Positions 44,830 through 56,253 are shown, numbered from the stretch's first letter. The stretch: 64,000 nucleotides of DNA from Meandrina meandrites (GCA_963693305.1 OY855908.1:30005305-30069304); one strand, 5' to 3'. Program-made: numbers and translations. The notes: a model not told the origin generated them from the letters alone.

Positions 44830-47800
44830 AAGTATAAAACTGCTACGTGGATTTATCGAAATGTATTTTGTAAAAACAAAACGGTTGATTAAAAATAAAT
44901 CATTAGTCTGCTCATAAAAGTTACTTTCTGCTACACTTACATTTTAAAAACAGAATATTACACTACTTCTAGATACATTAGATTACATTATTTCACAGGA
45001 CCTAAACTAATCCATGAGGGGGTGCGCACCTATTTGACAAAAAAGTGCCCAGAGAAACCAAGAATGTTCCGGTGTCTACAAAACTTGACACTGATCGTGG
45101 AACACACAGGGTTGCTCGGACATTCATTAGGGGTTCTCATTGGCCTGCTATCGAGAAAAACACGATACCAGGCCCTTGTTGTCGATTCTTGCTTAAAGCC
45201 GAAAGCCGATCACTATTCGAAGCGTTCCGAAGAAAACCGAAAAACAATTCATCGAGCCGGAACCGAAGCGAGGCTATGCAGTATAACGCTGGAATGCAAC
45301 CTGCACTACAATCCACAATGTCTGTTTCACCTTTATTTGTAAGTTCGGGAATAAATTTAGAGGCTTTAATACACAAATGAGGCTCGAGTCACAAAGGAAA
45401 CAAGCATTGTGGTCAAGAACGCGTGTTACACTTCCAAAGCCTTACAGCATTCATCCGCGCGTGCTTACCAGGCGTGTCACGCGTGTGGTAGAGACAACAA
45501 CAACACAACAACAACCTTCATGTTATCATTTTATAAATATGATTGTATATTACCTTAAGAACGTCTTGCAGAAATTAACAATAATCCACCGACCTCAAAA
45601 TGGATAATTGCTGTAGCACGAACCACTGCAGTGAATAAAGGACATATGTGTACTAGATATATTTTGCGAAGTCGAACTGAATTAACTGAAATTTTTCGAG
45701 CATGCTTTTTTTGCTAGACTGCGTGAAATCATCGCCCAAAATCAAATCAATATTCACCATTGTGGTTCATACTAGTTTTATAATTATTAACTATGCTATC
45801 TACACTTTCTTGTCTATCAATTCAGATGCACTGAGACGGGATGTTTTTTGTCTTCATGTGTCCTCGTTATTCCCGCGTGTCCAATGCTTTTCTCCTTGTT
45901 CGCTTGTCCTGAAAGTCTTGGCTCGCCGAACATGGTCTACCTAACTAGTTTACTCTATTACTGTCTTGCTACCGTTTGTGCGAGGTCTCGACTCTCCTTT
46001 CTCCAGGCCTTAGAAAATAACTTAAGAGGTCTTTACAATTGCTCACTGAATTAGGCAGTGTCGATCCAGTCTCCAAATGGTGCTCCAGTTGCTCCGTCGG
46101 AAGTGAAGTCTACCAACGCCTACGATTTGTAGACGGTCTAAGTTTCCTGCGCCTGCGATGTGCAATGCAAGCGGATTCCTTGAGGATACTCGTCCCACGA
46201 GGCAACACTAACAAAGAGACATGTATATGTCCGGTTGCTAACGCCGCCTGTAAGCGAGAACAGCCTCTCAAGTAACTATAAGTAACTCCTGGGCTGTGCT
46301 TTCTGTTTCTTCACTGGCTAGATGTAGATGGCGATCTTCTCTTTGGATGCTTCTTGTTGTTGGACCGTCCAGTAGTGTATTTTTGGAGGCTGCCTACACT
46401 GAAATTTGTAAGCGACTGTAACTAGGGCGTGTGCCTTGTCCCAGATTCCCAGCTATATAACTTCTTAAAGCTTCAGTGCTGAACTACTCTAATTAGCTAC
46501 CTGTAACTAGAAAACCGACAACTTAACTTAACAGGAGAAAACAAAACAGTCTTCGTTCCTGTGTTAAGCGGTCAATCTCTAGTTTCCAAAGTTTTATAAT
46601 TAAATAAATTATTTGATCGGTTAATATTTACTTATCTGGATAAACCTTGAACCGACAATGACCCTGTTAATAACAGCAGCAACGCTGTCATTAAAGGGAA
46701 AACTTCCTGTTAATAACAGCGATTTTTCTGTTATTAAAAGAAACTTAGATAAGGAACTTCTTTTTTCAAAAAAACACTAAGCGGGAGAATGCGCGGAAGC
46801 CCATGTGAAATCGAAGTCTTGTCGAAATAAAGCCGAAGTCTTCCGAAGAAAAGCCGAATCTTGAACTTATGCCGAATAATTGACCGAATGACATATTCGA
46901 AGCCGAAATGTGAATCCCAAGAAAGGAAAAGGGAAGGCCCAAACCCAACCCACCCAGCACTAACTAAACTACCTAAATTAAGCCGAAACAGTTGTATAAG
47001 CCGAACATAGGCCGAGTGTAATCCGAACGTTAGCCGAGTATACGGTTCATCCAGAGCTTTAACTATTTACCCACCCTTCCCTACCCACAAAGAACCACAC
47101 TAACCACTACCAAGAAGAACTTGTGTCTTTCGTTGCCAAGGTGACGCTGAGAACATTAAGCGATGGCAGTTTGAAGTTTGGAAGGATTGCACTGGCATGG
47201 ACCGCTAACTAAGGATAGTGGACTGATCGCTTGATGACCATCGGGAAAACCATACTGAACAGGAGAAAAGCAAAGAATAACTCCATCCTTAGTGAATGTA
47301 ATAAATGAGATATCCGCAAATTTAAAATTATTTAACCTTACACTTAATTACGCGTACAGTTTCTTTCATGTTATAGCTAGCACGAGCCGAAATCATGCAG
47401 AGAGATTTGTAAAATGCATGCATAATTAAATATAGCATTGCTACACGGAAAAATTGCTCCAAATCGCAATAATTCATTTATTGTTTTATCCATGCATATC
47501 TAAAATACGATTTTAATTTATATAAAATGAAGAAAATACCGTAAGGTAAGGCCTGTAAAGCGCTTTTGATTCACGTAGACCGGTCATTCCAATTTATAAA
47601 TCTGTCACGTCTTTCTTTCACTTAAATGAACAGTTTACACTTTGTAATCATTTTTCATTGAAAGTTGCCCAAAAAATATTGAAATCCAATACATATACTA
47701 AAATAACGAGAAAAATATAATTAAACTTTCGAAGCAGAGTGACAAATAAACAGACAAACGTACCTGTATCGATGTTTTAACAGTGACGCTCACATTTCGC

Positions 47801-48510
47801 CGCCATGATTATTTCACAAGGTTTGTTTGTATCAGAACACGTTTCGTGTCGTCTTGCCTTTGAGTAAATGCTTCGGTCGCCAGACTCTGAATTCAAAATA
47901 GCAATAAACTGACTTAAATAGTTGGCCAAGTACATATTCGCAATTATATATGTGGCAATGAAATTGTTTGATTCGAAGTTGAGTTCAACTCTCTCAGAAT
48001 GAGACGATAACTTCATCGAATCGTAATTAAAACATTTGCTCATCTTACTTGTCCAGCACTGCCGGCCAACACTAATTCTTCTGCCACTGTAGGTAGCGCT
48101 ACAGCTTTGTGGTTATTTATCCTTTGGTCTGTCAACGAAGACGCAAAAGGTTTCAGCAATTCAGTGTTCAGAATGTTCGCCATGTTCTTCAGTCCCTCTC
48201 AAGTGAAAGCCGAATAACTAATTCAAATTTGGCGCCAACTGTTTCACTGCACGCCCTCAACCAAAGGACGGTATCTGATTGGTTTACGTCATCACACGCC
48301 ACACGGGATTTCAGCGTTTACTGTCCCTTCGTTTAATATGCTAATTAAAAGTTAGTTTTTTCTTTTTACGGTGAAAGGACAAAAACGTGAACGCGAATAA
48401 TAGTCGAGGCTATGATAATCTGTGGGTGGTATTCGCCGCTATAAAATATATACGAATTGTTTAATTTTTCATTACTCAGACGATTAGATTACGAATTTTC
48501 TTTACTACAC
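44830..48510. other. Intergenic, mostly unrecognised
   Basis: Overlapping short frames around 45022-45380 and 47777-48043 have no family resemblance. A cluster of 'gccgaa' hexamers lies at 46800-47045. No splice-supported gene was found. Confidence 0.4.
46800..47045. repeat. Cluster of GCCGAA hexamers
   Basis: At least ten occurrences of (A/T)GCCGAA or close variants lie in about 250 bases, all in the same orientation, separated by irregular spacers. It is not a regular tandem array. Confidence 0.55.
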
Positions 48511-49192
48511 TAAGTTCATTATTAAAAGAGCCTTACAAGTGCCGTGTCAACTACTCTGTGCTCACCCTGTAAGCATTATACTGTTCCTTAGGCTACACCT
48601 TTGCACTAATGTTGGAGGTCTAATATTGTATTAATGTGTGAATAAAATAGTTCAGTTCACACCACTCCCCATTGTGTTCGCGCTCGCTAAATACATCGCG
48701 GTTTTTATTTCACCCTCGCGCTGGACGATTTATGGGAGAATTAGGCTTAGCACTTCGGTCAATTTTGTTGCCTTTCAATCTTGATCTTGTCCTTTTATAC
48801 TTTAATAAACTTCATCGACTCTGAGTGCAATTTCGTTTCAGCATAATGTAGTAGTCTTGATTACAGCCGTAGAGCCGTAAACAAGGACAATATGTAAATA
48901 TTTGCTTCGCTCGTCTTGCACAAGGCGTATAATTTCCAGAAAAGCTGTTGCTTCGGATCTTCCCGTAACAGTTGTCACAGTTTTCCAGGTTGATAAGACG
49001 ATTTACGAGGAGATTGCCCATGGGAAATTTTAAGAAGAAAACTCTCTCGCTCCCTTTCCTCGCGTGTTTCATTCAACTCAAGAAGTGAACAACGCGCCAA
49101 AAATTTTTCTGCCTCCTCGTCGCTCATACTGTCACTTCGTTTACATCAAAATGAAATGTCCATTTGATTAACACTAAAGAAGAATTTAATAA

Positions 49193-49307
49193 AACAATTA
49201 TTCCATTCATCCTTGTTGGATACGAGTGGTAATAGCCAAATTGGCGCTTTGCGCCTCGTTGGCTATTTACCACCTCGTATCCAACTCGGGCTCATGGAAT
49301 AATTGTT
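49193..49307. mobile_element. Foldback MITE
   Basis: AACAATTATTCCAT and ATGGAATAATTGTT form the outer arms. 'gtggtaatagccaa' and 'ttggctatttaccac' form the inner arms. It lies immediately before the second block of duplicated sequence. Confidence 0.8.
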
Positions 49308-49612
49308 AAATATTAAGAGGAACATGGTCTACCGAAGTCTAATTTGAAAGACAAATAATTCCCTGGGTTTTTGTTTTTAATTTTTGAGATGTTTTTAAAA
49401 AGGAATTGAACATTGAGTTACACACTCGGAAAACTCTATGAGTCCTTTATTCCGTGCTAAACTCTTAACGTGACTCTGCGTGTAAATACTTTATTGCATC
49501 ATTGATAGTTTTACCATAATTATTATTCTTGTCACGTAGAACCTTTTACATTTATATACACAAATTAAAATTCAATTGGGTTAAATTTATCCCGCGCTTC
49601 ATTCTACTCATG

Positions 49613-49689
49613 CCCTGCGAGCAGAGTCTTCTTCGATCTTCCTAGATTAGTCTTATCTAGGAAGATCGAAGAAGACTCTGCTCGCAGGG
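49613..49689. mobile_element. Perfect 34 bp-arm palindrome with 12 bp flanking direct repeats
   Basis: The arms at 49613-49646 and 49656-49689 are exact reverse complements around a 9-base loop, starting CCCTGCGAGCAGAGTCTTCT. Identical 12-mers ATTCTACTCATG flank it at 49601-49612 and 49691-49702 and look like a target-site duplication. The matching place in copy 2 (about 57770-57790) has no palindrome and only one version of the flank, so this is an insertion and a recent one. Confidence 0.88.
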
Positions 49690-50052
49690 TATTCTACTCA
49701 TGAAAAGGTCGCACTCCGCGCAAAATATGGAATGGCATCAGGGGTAAGAGGGTATTCAGTTTTCGAGGAGAACTGAAAGCATTGAATATTCTGCCATGCT
49801 TTATAATTTCAAAATGTAATATTTAAAAAATACCGTTCAGTTCGCTGTCAATTTTAGTTGCTGCACTAAGATGCTTGGCAGTTGTAGTTGTTACTGTCGG
49901 TCAATATCCTTTGCTGTTTCTAAACTGTCAGCTACTTTTTTTGTCAAATCTGTAAGTCGTCACTTAACCCCATCCAGACCCTATAGAAAACAAGGAAATT
50001 TTTTGCGGACGTCTTAGTTATTTTGGCAGTGTGAAAAATAATAATTTTAAAA

Positions 50053-50115
50053 TATGACCAAAGAAATGCTTGTAAAACTAAACGCAAAACTAGGCAACCC
50101 TGCTTTTATTGCCTA
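50053..50115 (+). promoter_or_regulatory. Upstream short frame of the A1 receptor (20 codons)
   Basis: The frame begins MTKEMLVKLNAKLG and ends at a TAA, and has a near-identical counterpart at 58102-58164 before the second receptor. A further 22-codon frame starts at 50211 and overlaps the receptor start region. Whether they lie in the transcript is unknown. The duplication is young, so conservation between the copies proves little. Confidence 0.3.
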
Positions 50116-50307
50116 ATTGATCAAGCGTCTTTTCAGCAGTCATTGGCTAAAACGAAATTATCCTGATTCAAAAATTCACACAGATGATATTTTCGCGCAT
50201 ACATTAAAGAATGATCAACAAAATACGCAAACTTGAATTCCGTTTATTACGCTACCGAACTTGCTGCAGCTGCCTTTAATTCCGTGAATCCTGGGACTGT
50301 CTTGACG

Positions 50308-51360
50308 ATGTATCTATTTAACTGCACGGAAAACTCCACTGATCTCAACTCGACAGCAAGCCAGACTTGCAAATTGGTCGCTGAAAGTTCGCCGTCAGTG
50401 AAATGTCTAAAGACGTTCGCTTATGCTGTGATCATGTTGTTTTCGCTGCTTGGAAATACAGCTGTGATCGTAATCGTTTGCAGAAACAAACGAATGTGGA
50501 CCACGACAAATTACCTGATCGCCAACATGGCTGCATCTGATCTATTAATTTCAGTGTTTGCCGTGCCAAGAGAACTCACGGAAATCTACACTGCTCCTCG
50601 CAGATGGTTCATAGACGGACTAGCGGGTTTGATTCTGTGCAAGCTTGTCTACATCTTTCAAGACATTTCAACTGCGGTGTCCATACTTAGCCTTGTCGTT
50701 ATTGCCATTGACAGGTATCGAGGAGTGGTTTTCCCATTCCGTCCTCCGATCATAACATCCAAAGTTTGTAAGGTTGTGATTGCGATTATTTGGATTGTGG
50801 CACTGGGTGTGCACGGTACGTATTTCTATACTGTACGTCTGGTGGTGCGTAATAACAAGTCTTATTGCACGTTTAGTTGGGCGCCAAAGTTCGAAGAACG
50901 ACAGACGCAGGAGCGTTACTTTATTTTCATTTCAGTATCTTTAATTTTGTTACCTCTGTGTGTAATTTTTACTTTATATGTACTTATCGTGTTAGATTTG
51001 AAAAGACGATCACGTACAGAAAGCGGAGCGTCACAATTGAGACGCCAAAGACAGAAAGAAGATGCAGCAATAGTGAAAAGAATCATGTGTATAGTTTTCC
51101 TTTTAGTTTTATGCGTAACTCCAATCACTGTTGCGGCATTTCTTTATTATTTTGTATGGGACTGGAATATTCCGTGTGGAATGGACCAATTGTTTCCTGC
51201 AGTGAAATTGGTTCTCTACTCAAACGCCTCGTTGAATCCATGCGTGTATTTTACTTTATATGATAAGTATCGCAAGGCATTGAAAGATTTATTAACGTGC
51301 AAGCGTTCTTCCCAGCAAAACAGGAATCACCTAAATATGAACTTGTTTCAGCAGAATTAA
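50308..51360 (+). CDS. Class A G protein-coupled receptor A1 (intronless)
   Basis: A 350-residue single-exon receptor with seven membrane segments. Three N-glycosylation sites lie in the first 16 residues. Family landmarks are N50 in TM1 (LLGNTAVI), D78 in TM2 (MAASDLL), C111 before TM3 paired with C187 in loop 2, DRY at 135-137, P272 in TM6 and NPCVY at 310-314. The TM6 tryptophan of the usual CWxP is replaced (CVTP). A palmitoylation-type cysteine (TCKRSS) follows helix 8. It should couple to G proteins at the plasma membrane. The overall look is that of peptide-type rhodopsin-family receptors, but the ligand cannot be named. The frame is open upstream to a TTG at 50233, yet the first ATG is at 50308. 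The nearest paralogue is at 58356. An AATAAA lies at 51603. Confidence 0.92.
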   Translation: MYLFNCTENSTDLNSTASQTCKLVAESSPSVKCLKTFAYAVIMLFSLLGNTAVIVIVCRNKRMWTTTNYLIANMAASDLLISVFAVPRELTEIYTAPRRWFIDGLAGLILCKLVYIFQDISTAVSILSLVVIAIDRYRGVVFPFRPPIITSKVCKVVIAIIWIVALGVHGTYFYTVRLVVRNNKSYCTFSWAPKFEERQTQERYFIFISVSLILLPLCVIFTLYVLIVLDLKRRSRTESGASQLRRQRQKEDAAIVKRIMCIVFLLVLCVTPITVAAFLYYFVWDWNIPCGMDQLFPAVKLVLYSNASLNPCVYFTLYDKYRKALKDLLTCKRSSQQNRNHLNMNLFQQN

Positions 51361-51474
51361 TGGTGCATCAAGAATTCGCTGATTGAAAGAATGCAAGACA
51401 TATTAGTTGTTAGTTCTTCTTTTGAGGCGTTTTGTAACTAGACTTTCTGGATATTAACACATTTATTAACACAT

Positions 51475-51546
51475 TTATTAACATGCAAGAGTTCACAAAA
51501 GGAAAACAGGAATCACCTCCCGATGAACTTACCTCTGAAAAATTAA
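51475..51546 (+). pseudogene. Fossil C-terminus of another A-type receptor
   Basis: Just after the A1 gene, 72 bases read LLTCKSSQKENRNHLPMNLP plus four codons and a stop. This matches the tail of receptor A2 (ending at 59402) better than the tail of A1 itself. The sequence after it is also the counterpart of the A2 downstream flank. A second A-type gene once ended here, or A1 was placed in front of the tail by unequal exchange. Confidence 0.75.
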
Positions 51547-52074
51547 ATGCATAAAAAAGAGCGTCTCGATGACGGAAATGATAGAAGACGTTTTAGTTGC
51601 TAAATAAAATTAAACTCTTTGAAAGTGCCTTTTTACTCAAATAAAAAAGTATTCGGCGCGGAATTTAGCTGGCTAATATACTTTGTAGATTTTGATTTTA
51701 GTTTGCGATTATCTACTACATATGTTGACATATGTAATACGTAATATACGATCAACACAACCTGAGGCAATGCGGTATGAACAAAAGAAATTATTGGGAG
51801 CAAAAGGCCAGCGACACACCACGTTGGGGATATGTCATCGAAACTGTTGCAGCGCACAGTGAACAACAGAGAAAGGGACACAGTGAGAGACTCCGCTCCG
51901 ATCAACGAGAAAAAAGAGACCGTCATCAGGCTGCCGGCACAACTGTTCAGATGCCCCGTCTGTCTTCAAACTGGCAATTCGGGAATCTGACTCAATCATC
52001 AACGAATTCATAAACGGAACATTACCAAGTAGACATCTTAATCGATATGAGGGATTGCAACGTCCACGATGTAG

Positions 52075-52382
52075 GTAGGTAAAGTCTGCGCTTGAGCCTA
52101 GTGGCCAATGAGGCTGGGGAGCTTTTCCAGGTTTCTTATGAATGAAGCCTAGAAGTATTTCTACTCTCCCCTTGATGGGATGCTAGTCCATCGCAGGGTT
52201 AACCCCCAGCATTAAATCAAAGTCGCCGGTAACCATTTATGCACCTAGCTGGGTGGAGAGAAGCACTGTGAGAGTAAAGTTTCTTGTTCAAGAAGACAAC
52301 GCAGTGTCCCCGGCCAGGGCTCGAACCCTGACTGTTCGATCCGGAGTCCAACGCGCTAACCATTAGCCCTGCGCGTCTCTTC
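52075..52382 (-). mobile_element. tRNA-derived SINE, minus orientation
   Basis: Same family and orientation as 19915-20212, sharing 'ccatcgcagggttaaccccc' and 'ccggccagggctcgaaccct' (plus-strand reading). The sister unit keeps only the tRNA-like head at 59866-59920, so the SINE predates the duplication and was trimmed in copy 2. Confidence 0.75.
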
Positions 52383-52384
52383 AA

Positions 52385-53690
52385 CAACGATGATGTAATG
52401 CATAGTAAAAAGTGATCTTGCGCGTTCCAAAGCGCCAATAACAAAATAAACCAAAGACAGCGTGTAACGTTTTATATCTACCTTAGCATGCATGGCTACA
52501 GATACCGCCTTTTACTATAGCAATTATTAACAAATTTTAGAATAATTTGAACACACAAAGGATAGTGCACCTGTGGTCAGAAAGACTGCGTATTATATAG
52601 GCGCGAGTGTTTCACTGGAAAATAAACCTCATCTGGAACCTACAGGGAATTAGTTAAAAAAAAATATGAAACTGAACGTCACATCGCTGCTAAGTATAAT
52701 AATATGAAGATGCTAGAGGCTAAGTGGAAACCACTTTTGAATTGTAATTTGCAGGTACATAGATGTGTAACCGAAAAACAAACTGTAAAAGTAGTTTAGT
52801 AATCGTAGTCTAAGGAGGTATTGTAAAGTAAGTAGTATAAGTAATGTTTTGTAAAAAACACTCATCTGGAACCCAAAGTGGCGTATTTTCGCGCTGTTGC
52901 ACGGCTGCTGGTTGAAACGTGGCGAGTGATGGAGATGTTAAGTTCACTGAAACTAACATAATTGTTAAATATTACATCTTGCGAAGCTGGCGAATTTTGT
53001 CTCTTTCTATATATTGAAACAATCACGTAATATGTGTTTGTTAAGAACCTCCAGCTGCCTAGCTGCAAAGATTCACATTAATGGTTAAATGGTTTGTGCC
53101 TTCGATTCGCTTCTGTACTTTTTGTCTATATAAGAAAAACAAAACATTATACGTTGGCTCAAAGGTTTGAGTTTCATGTTTCATATATTAGATACTGTTT
53201 TTGCCACACGAAAATAAAATTCGCATCTTCTCTCCACCATGTAATATCCTCACTCAATATATAGCCCATTTGACTTAGAAGGCTCTTTTTGATTCCGTGC
53301 AAGACGTTTATCAGTGCTAAAAAAAGACTTCGTTGATCATTTATTTTAAAAACTATACAGTTGACTCCTGATTACAAGCAACAGCTGTCTAAAAATCTAT
53401 TTTCAGTTGCTTTTAATTTATTCGAATGGAAAATGGCAAAATGGCATAACAGTGGCGCAAGCAAAATACAGCATGGCCCAGGGGGACTTGAAGAACAACA
53501 ACTTTTAAACGATCACTTATTCATGCAAAACATCAAAATATAATTATATTTTAGCTCGTTATTAAATTTTATTACCAACTCAGAGCTAATATACGCCGGA
53601 ATTACGATAAGAACTTCCGTTTGGGTTTCAAACAGCGTTCACATTGTCTTTCGGATACACTTACTGTTTTAATTCACCAATCAACGCATG
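52385..53690. other. Downstream flank of receptor A1, duplicated
   Basis: Non-coding sequence that aligns with 59920-60990. It contains the dispersed repeat piece 'acgttggctcaaagg' at about 53150 (counterpart 60480). The frames here are not preserved between the copies. Confidence 0.6.
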
Positions 53691-53859
53691 CCGATGTCCT
53701 AGCGGATTTGGACCCCCTTGAATTTGGTCCCCCCGGTCCAAATCCGCTAGCGGATATGGACCCCACGGTCCAAATCCGCTAGCGGATAAGGACCCCGGGG
53801 AGTCCATATTCGCTAGCGGATTTGGACCCCTTTTCGCGAATTTGGACCCCCCAACAAAA
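53691..53859. repeat. Insertion made of palindromic 'atccgctagcggat' units
   Basis: At least three copies of ATCCGCTAGCGGAT, each inside 'gtcc.aatccgctagcgga', lie 35-50 bases apart, with 'ggacccc' or 'ggtcc' between them. The sister unit reads directly from 'ttcacccatgatcgcattc' to 'aggcaactgggtttt' (about 60990-61015) and lacks this block. It is therefore an insertion 290 bases upstream of the truncated B1 receptor, or was lost from copy 2. Confidence 0.8.
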
Positions 53860-54146
53860 GGCAACTAGGTTTTACCATATCCCAGTGCAAAGAAGTTCAA
53901 CCTACATTAGTGCTGCAGCTGCATTTTCCTTTTTAGCACAGAGAGCTTCACGAGGCACGCCGATAAGTTACCAAATAGCAACTTTTGTAGTTGCGATACC
54001 GTAGAGAGCTCTAGCATGAACTAGAGGACTGAAATAATTGGCATGAAAAAGCGGTTTCTAATAACAAATGTGCCGTCAAGTTTCAGCCTTCAGCCGCACC
54101 TATCTTTAATTAGCTTCGGGTGTGACACGAGAAGATCCGTGGATAA

Positions 54147-54476
54147 ATGAATGAATCACTGAATCAACCTGTTTCTTCAGCAACGTTCCTGTCGTTTATC
54201 AACAACTCTTCGTCGTCGGAAAATGAAAATTGCAAGACATTTTTAGAAGATTCTTCTCTAATAAAGACCATCAAGATTCTGATTTACAGCTTTGTTCTAA
54301 TTATTTCCCTCCTTGGTAACTGCACCATTATTGCAAGTGTTGCACGGAACAAGCGCATGCAAACAACTATCAACTACCTCATTGCAAACATGGCAGTATC
54401 CGACCTGCTAAATTTTCTTTGTACCGTCAATTACAGACTATGGAAGAGCCGTAAGATAAATAAAGCTAGGGTGTAA
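54147..54476 (+). pseudogene. Class A GPCR B1, cut off after TM2
   Basis: The first 88 codons match receptor B2 (61303) closely: the same N-terminal Asn-rich segment, TM1 (SLLGNCTIIASVARN) and TM2 up to MAVSDLL. After 54410 the sequence changes to unrelated DNA, and the frame ends at 54474-54476 after 22 foreign residues. Five membrane segments, DRY and the TM7 motif are missing, so it cannot be a working receptor. The 5' flank and start codon are intact, so a short two-TM protein could still be made. The missing part is not elsewhere in the window. Confidence 0.85.
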
Positions 54477-54540
54477 AGCTAATACTTCATCATTTTTACA
54501 TCCATATTTTTAAACATAGAGAAAAATAGAGGGAAAATAG

Positions 54541-54776
54541 AGGGAAATGGTTATGAAGCCCGGCGAAGTTTTTTGCTGTATGATTTTGTTAACCGGTTTG
54601 GGGATTGACCTTACGTGTTTTCATGCAACTAACCAACGAAACATTGCGATTACATAATTCATGTATAATGTATGAGCGCAAAACAAAAGATGTGGAGGGT
54701 CATGGACCTTCCAACATAAATCGTGGCCAATTTGTCTGCCCCTTTGATGTTTGCCGGGCTTTATAACCATTTCCCT
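54541..54776. mobile_element. 236 bp MITE next to the truncated receptor
   Basis: AGGGAAATGGTTATGAAGCC, continuing CGGC, at the left pairs with GCCGGGCTTTATAACCATTT, continuing CCCT, at the right, with one mismatch in 24. It lies 130 bases after the receptor breakpoint. Confidence 0.8.
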
Positions 54777-54929
54777 ATTAGCTAAGTCACATCTAAGCAG
54801 TAAAAATCAAGTACGAAAAACAATTTATGGCCACGTAAATTTTTCTCAGTTCAGGAAAGCTTTGTATTTCAGACGTCCTGGAGGGTCTAGAGGGACAGAT
54901 ACATGACTCCTTTTATACCTAACTATACT

Positions 54930-56253
54930 AGTAGTAATCAGCGATTAGGGGAGTGCGTTCGACCTAAGTTAATATGCCTCAAATGGAGCGATGGGGATAA
55001 GTGGGAGCGGAATCTCATCACACAACGTTTTGAAGGAAAGATTGCGTGACGAGCCAAAAGAACATCTGTCTGCAAAATAAAGAGCTGCGTTCCCCCTATT
55101 ACGCCATCTTGTTGTTGATGTCTTTATTATTGCGTTACTGAATATTGGGTTACTCAAGGTGAATACGCGGAACAGTGACATTAACTGAAATATGTCGCAT
55201 CAAGAAATGGGTTGTGCTGTTTTCAAAGGGGTTTACTAAACTGTGAAAAAATTGTGACACTGTAGCAGTTCTTGATATGTTAAAGCAGAATTTTTCTTTG
55301 CTTGGGTGAAGCCATTCAAATGATTTAATACAAGTGTATTGGACCGGTCGACGGAAACATGATCTGTCATCATAGCACTAATTGTTTGCCAAAGGACAAA
55401 AAGAACCTCAAATAATGAATGGAACGGCAAATAATTCTCATTGATGTCAAAATATTCATGGTAAAACAAAGTGATTAGAAGTCGCTCCTAGCACTTCATG
55501 TGACATTCACAAAGCAAAAATGTACAAAGTCATAAATGAATGGGCAATTAGCATTCATTTCTTTTACACTAAAATAGATATGGAATAGAAATGAATTATC
55601 ATGTACACGACAAATAATGATTTATTTATTTCACTTTAGTTGTTATCTTTTGACACTACACAACTTGTAAAACTCCACAGACTTCTACAAATACTTTCAA
55701 CTACATTTGAAAATAGATCGAGGCACAGCACATCAACTTTTCGTTCATAGTCAATAGACTCACAATATTAAATAATGATTTCCTCATCAAACTGCATCAA
55801 AATTCTGCGAATAACTATACAAAACAAATTCAAAGAAGCGATAAAACAATTTTCATTCTTATTTTACTTACTCGTTTTACATGAAATGCTAACAATTTGT
55901 AATTTTAGATAATTTGTGAATCGTTTTGCATGTAAACACGCTGGTTTACCTTGCCCATAAAACAACGAATCGACTTACTCGATTTCCACTCCTTTTACGA
56001 CGTTCGGTGGTTGATTAAAACTCTTCTCCCTTGGATGAAAACCCTCCAAACAGCAGTGATAACAGACCATAACAGAGGACAATTTTGTCGTGAGAAATCA
56101 CTCCAAACAGCGAAACACGCACATGGCATGGGGATGACGTCATTCGCCCCTGAAAAATTTTCTGGGGGGGGGGGACAAATTGACAACGTTGTATAGTCCA
56201 TAAAAATGTGAGTATTTCTCGATTAGGGTGCGTTCTCCGTCGTCGAACGCAAT
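54930..56253. mobile_element. 1.3 kb dispersed repeat, copy 2
   Basis: Aligns over its whole length with 7239-8754 but lacks the 160 bp insertion and some small segments. The imperfect inverted ends GTGCGTTCGAC and GTCGAACGCAA are kept. It ends 22 bases before the start of receptor unit copy 2, right at the junction of the two units. Confidence 0.7.

Larger units (their letters stand above)
48520..54410 (+). repeat. Duplicated receptor unit, copy 1
   Basis: Homology with copy 2 (56275-62400) starts at 'ttattaaaagag' (48520 and 56275). It is clear again from 'ggaacatggtctacc' (49318 and 57488), runs through the A-type receptor and its downstream flank, and resumes through the B-type receptor until it stops abruptly at 54410. 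The unit holds one intact A-type gene and a cut B-type gene. Insertions unique to this copy are listed separately. Confidence 0.85.

Noticed and set aside
45022..45380. Overlapping 100-codon frames on both strands
   Set aside because: Three frames are open across the same stretch, which points to base composition and not coding. No family resemblance.
46766..46960. Phe/Gly/Ser-rich small protein on the minus strand
   Set aside because: Its low-complexity composition is simply the translation of the GCCGAA cluster.
50877..51263. 128-codon frame inside receptor A1
   Set aside because: It is a shadow of the receptor in another frame and is mirrored in A2 only because the receptor sequence is conserved.
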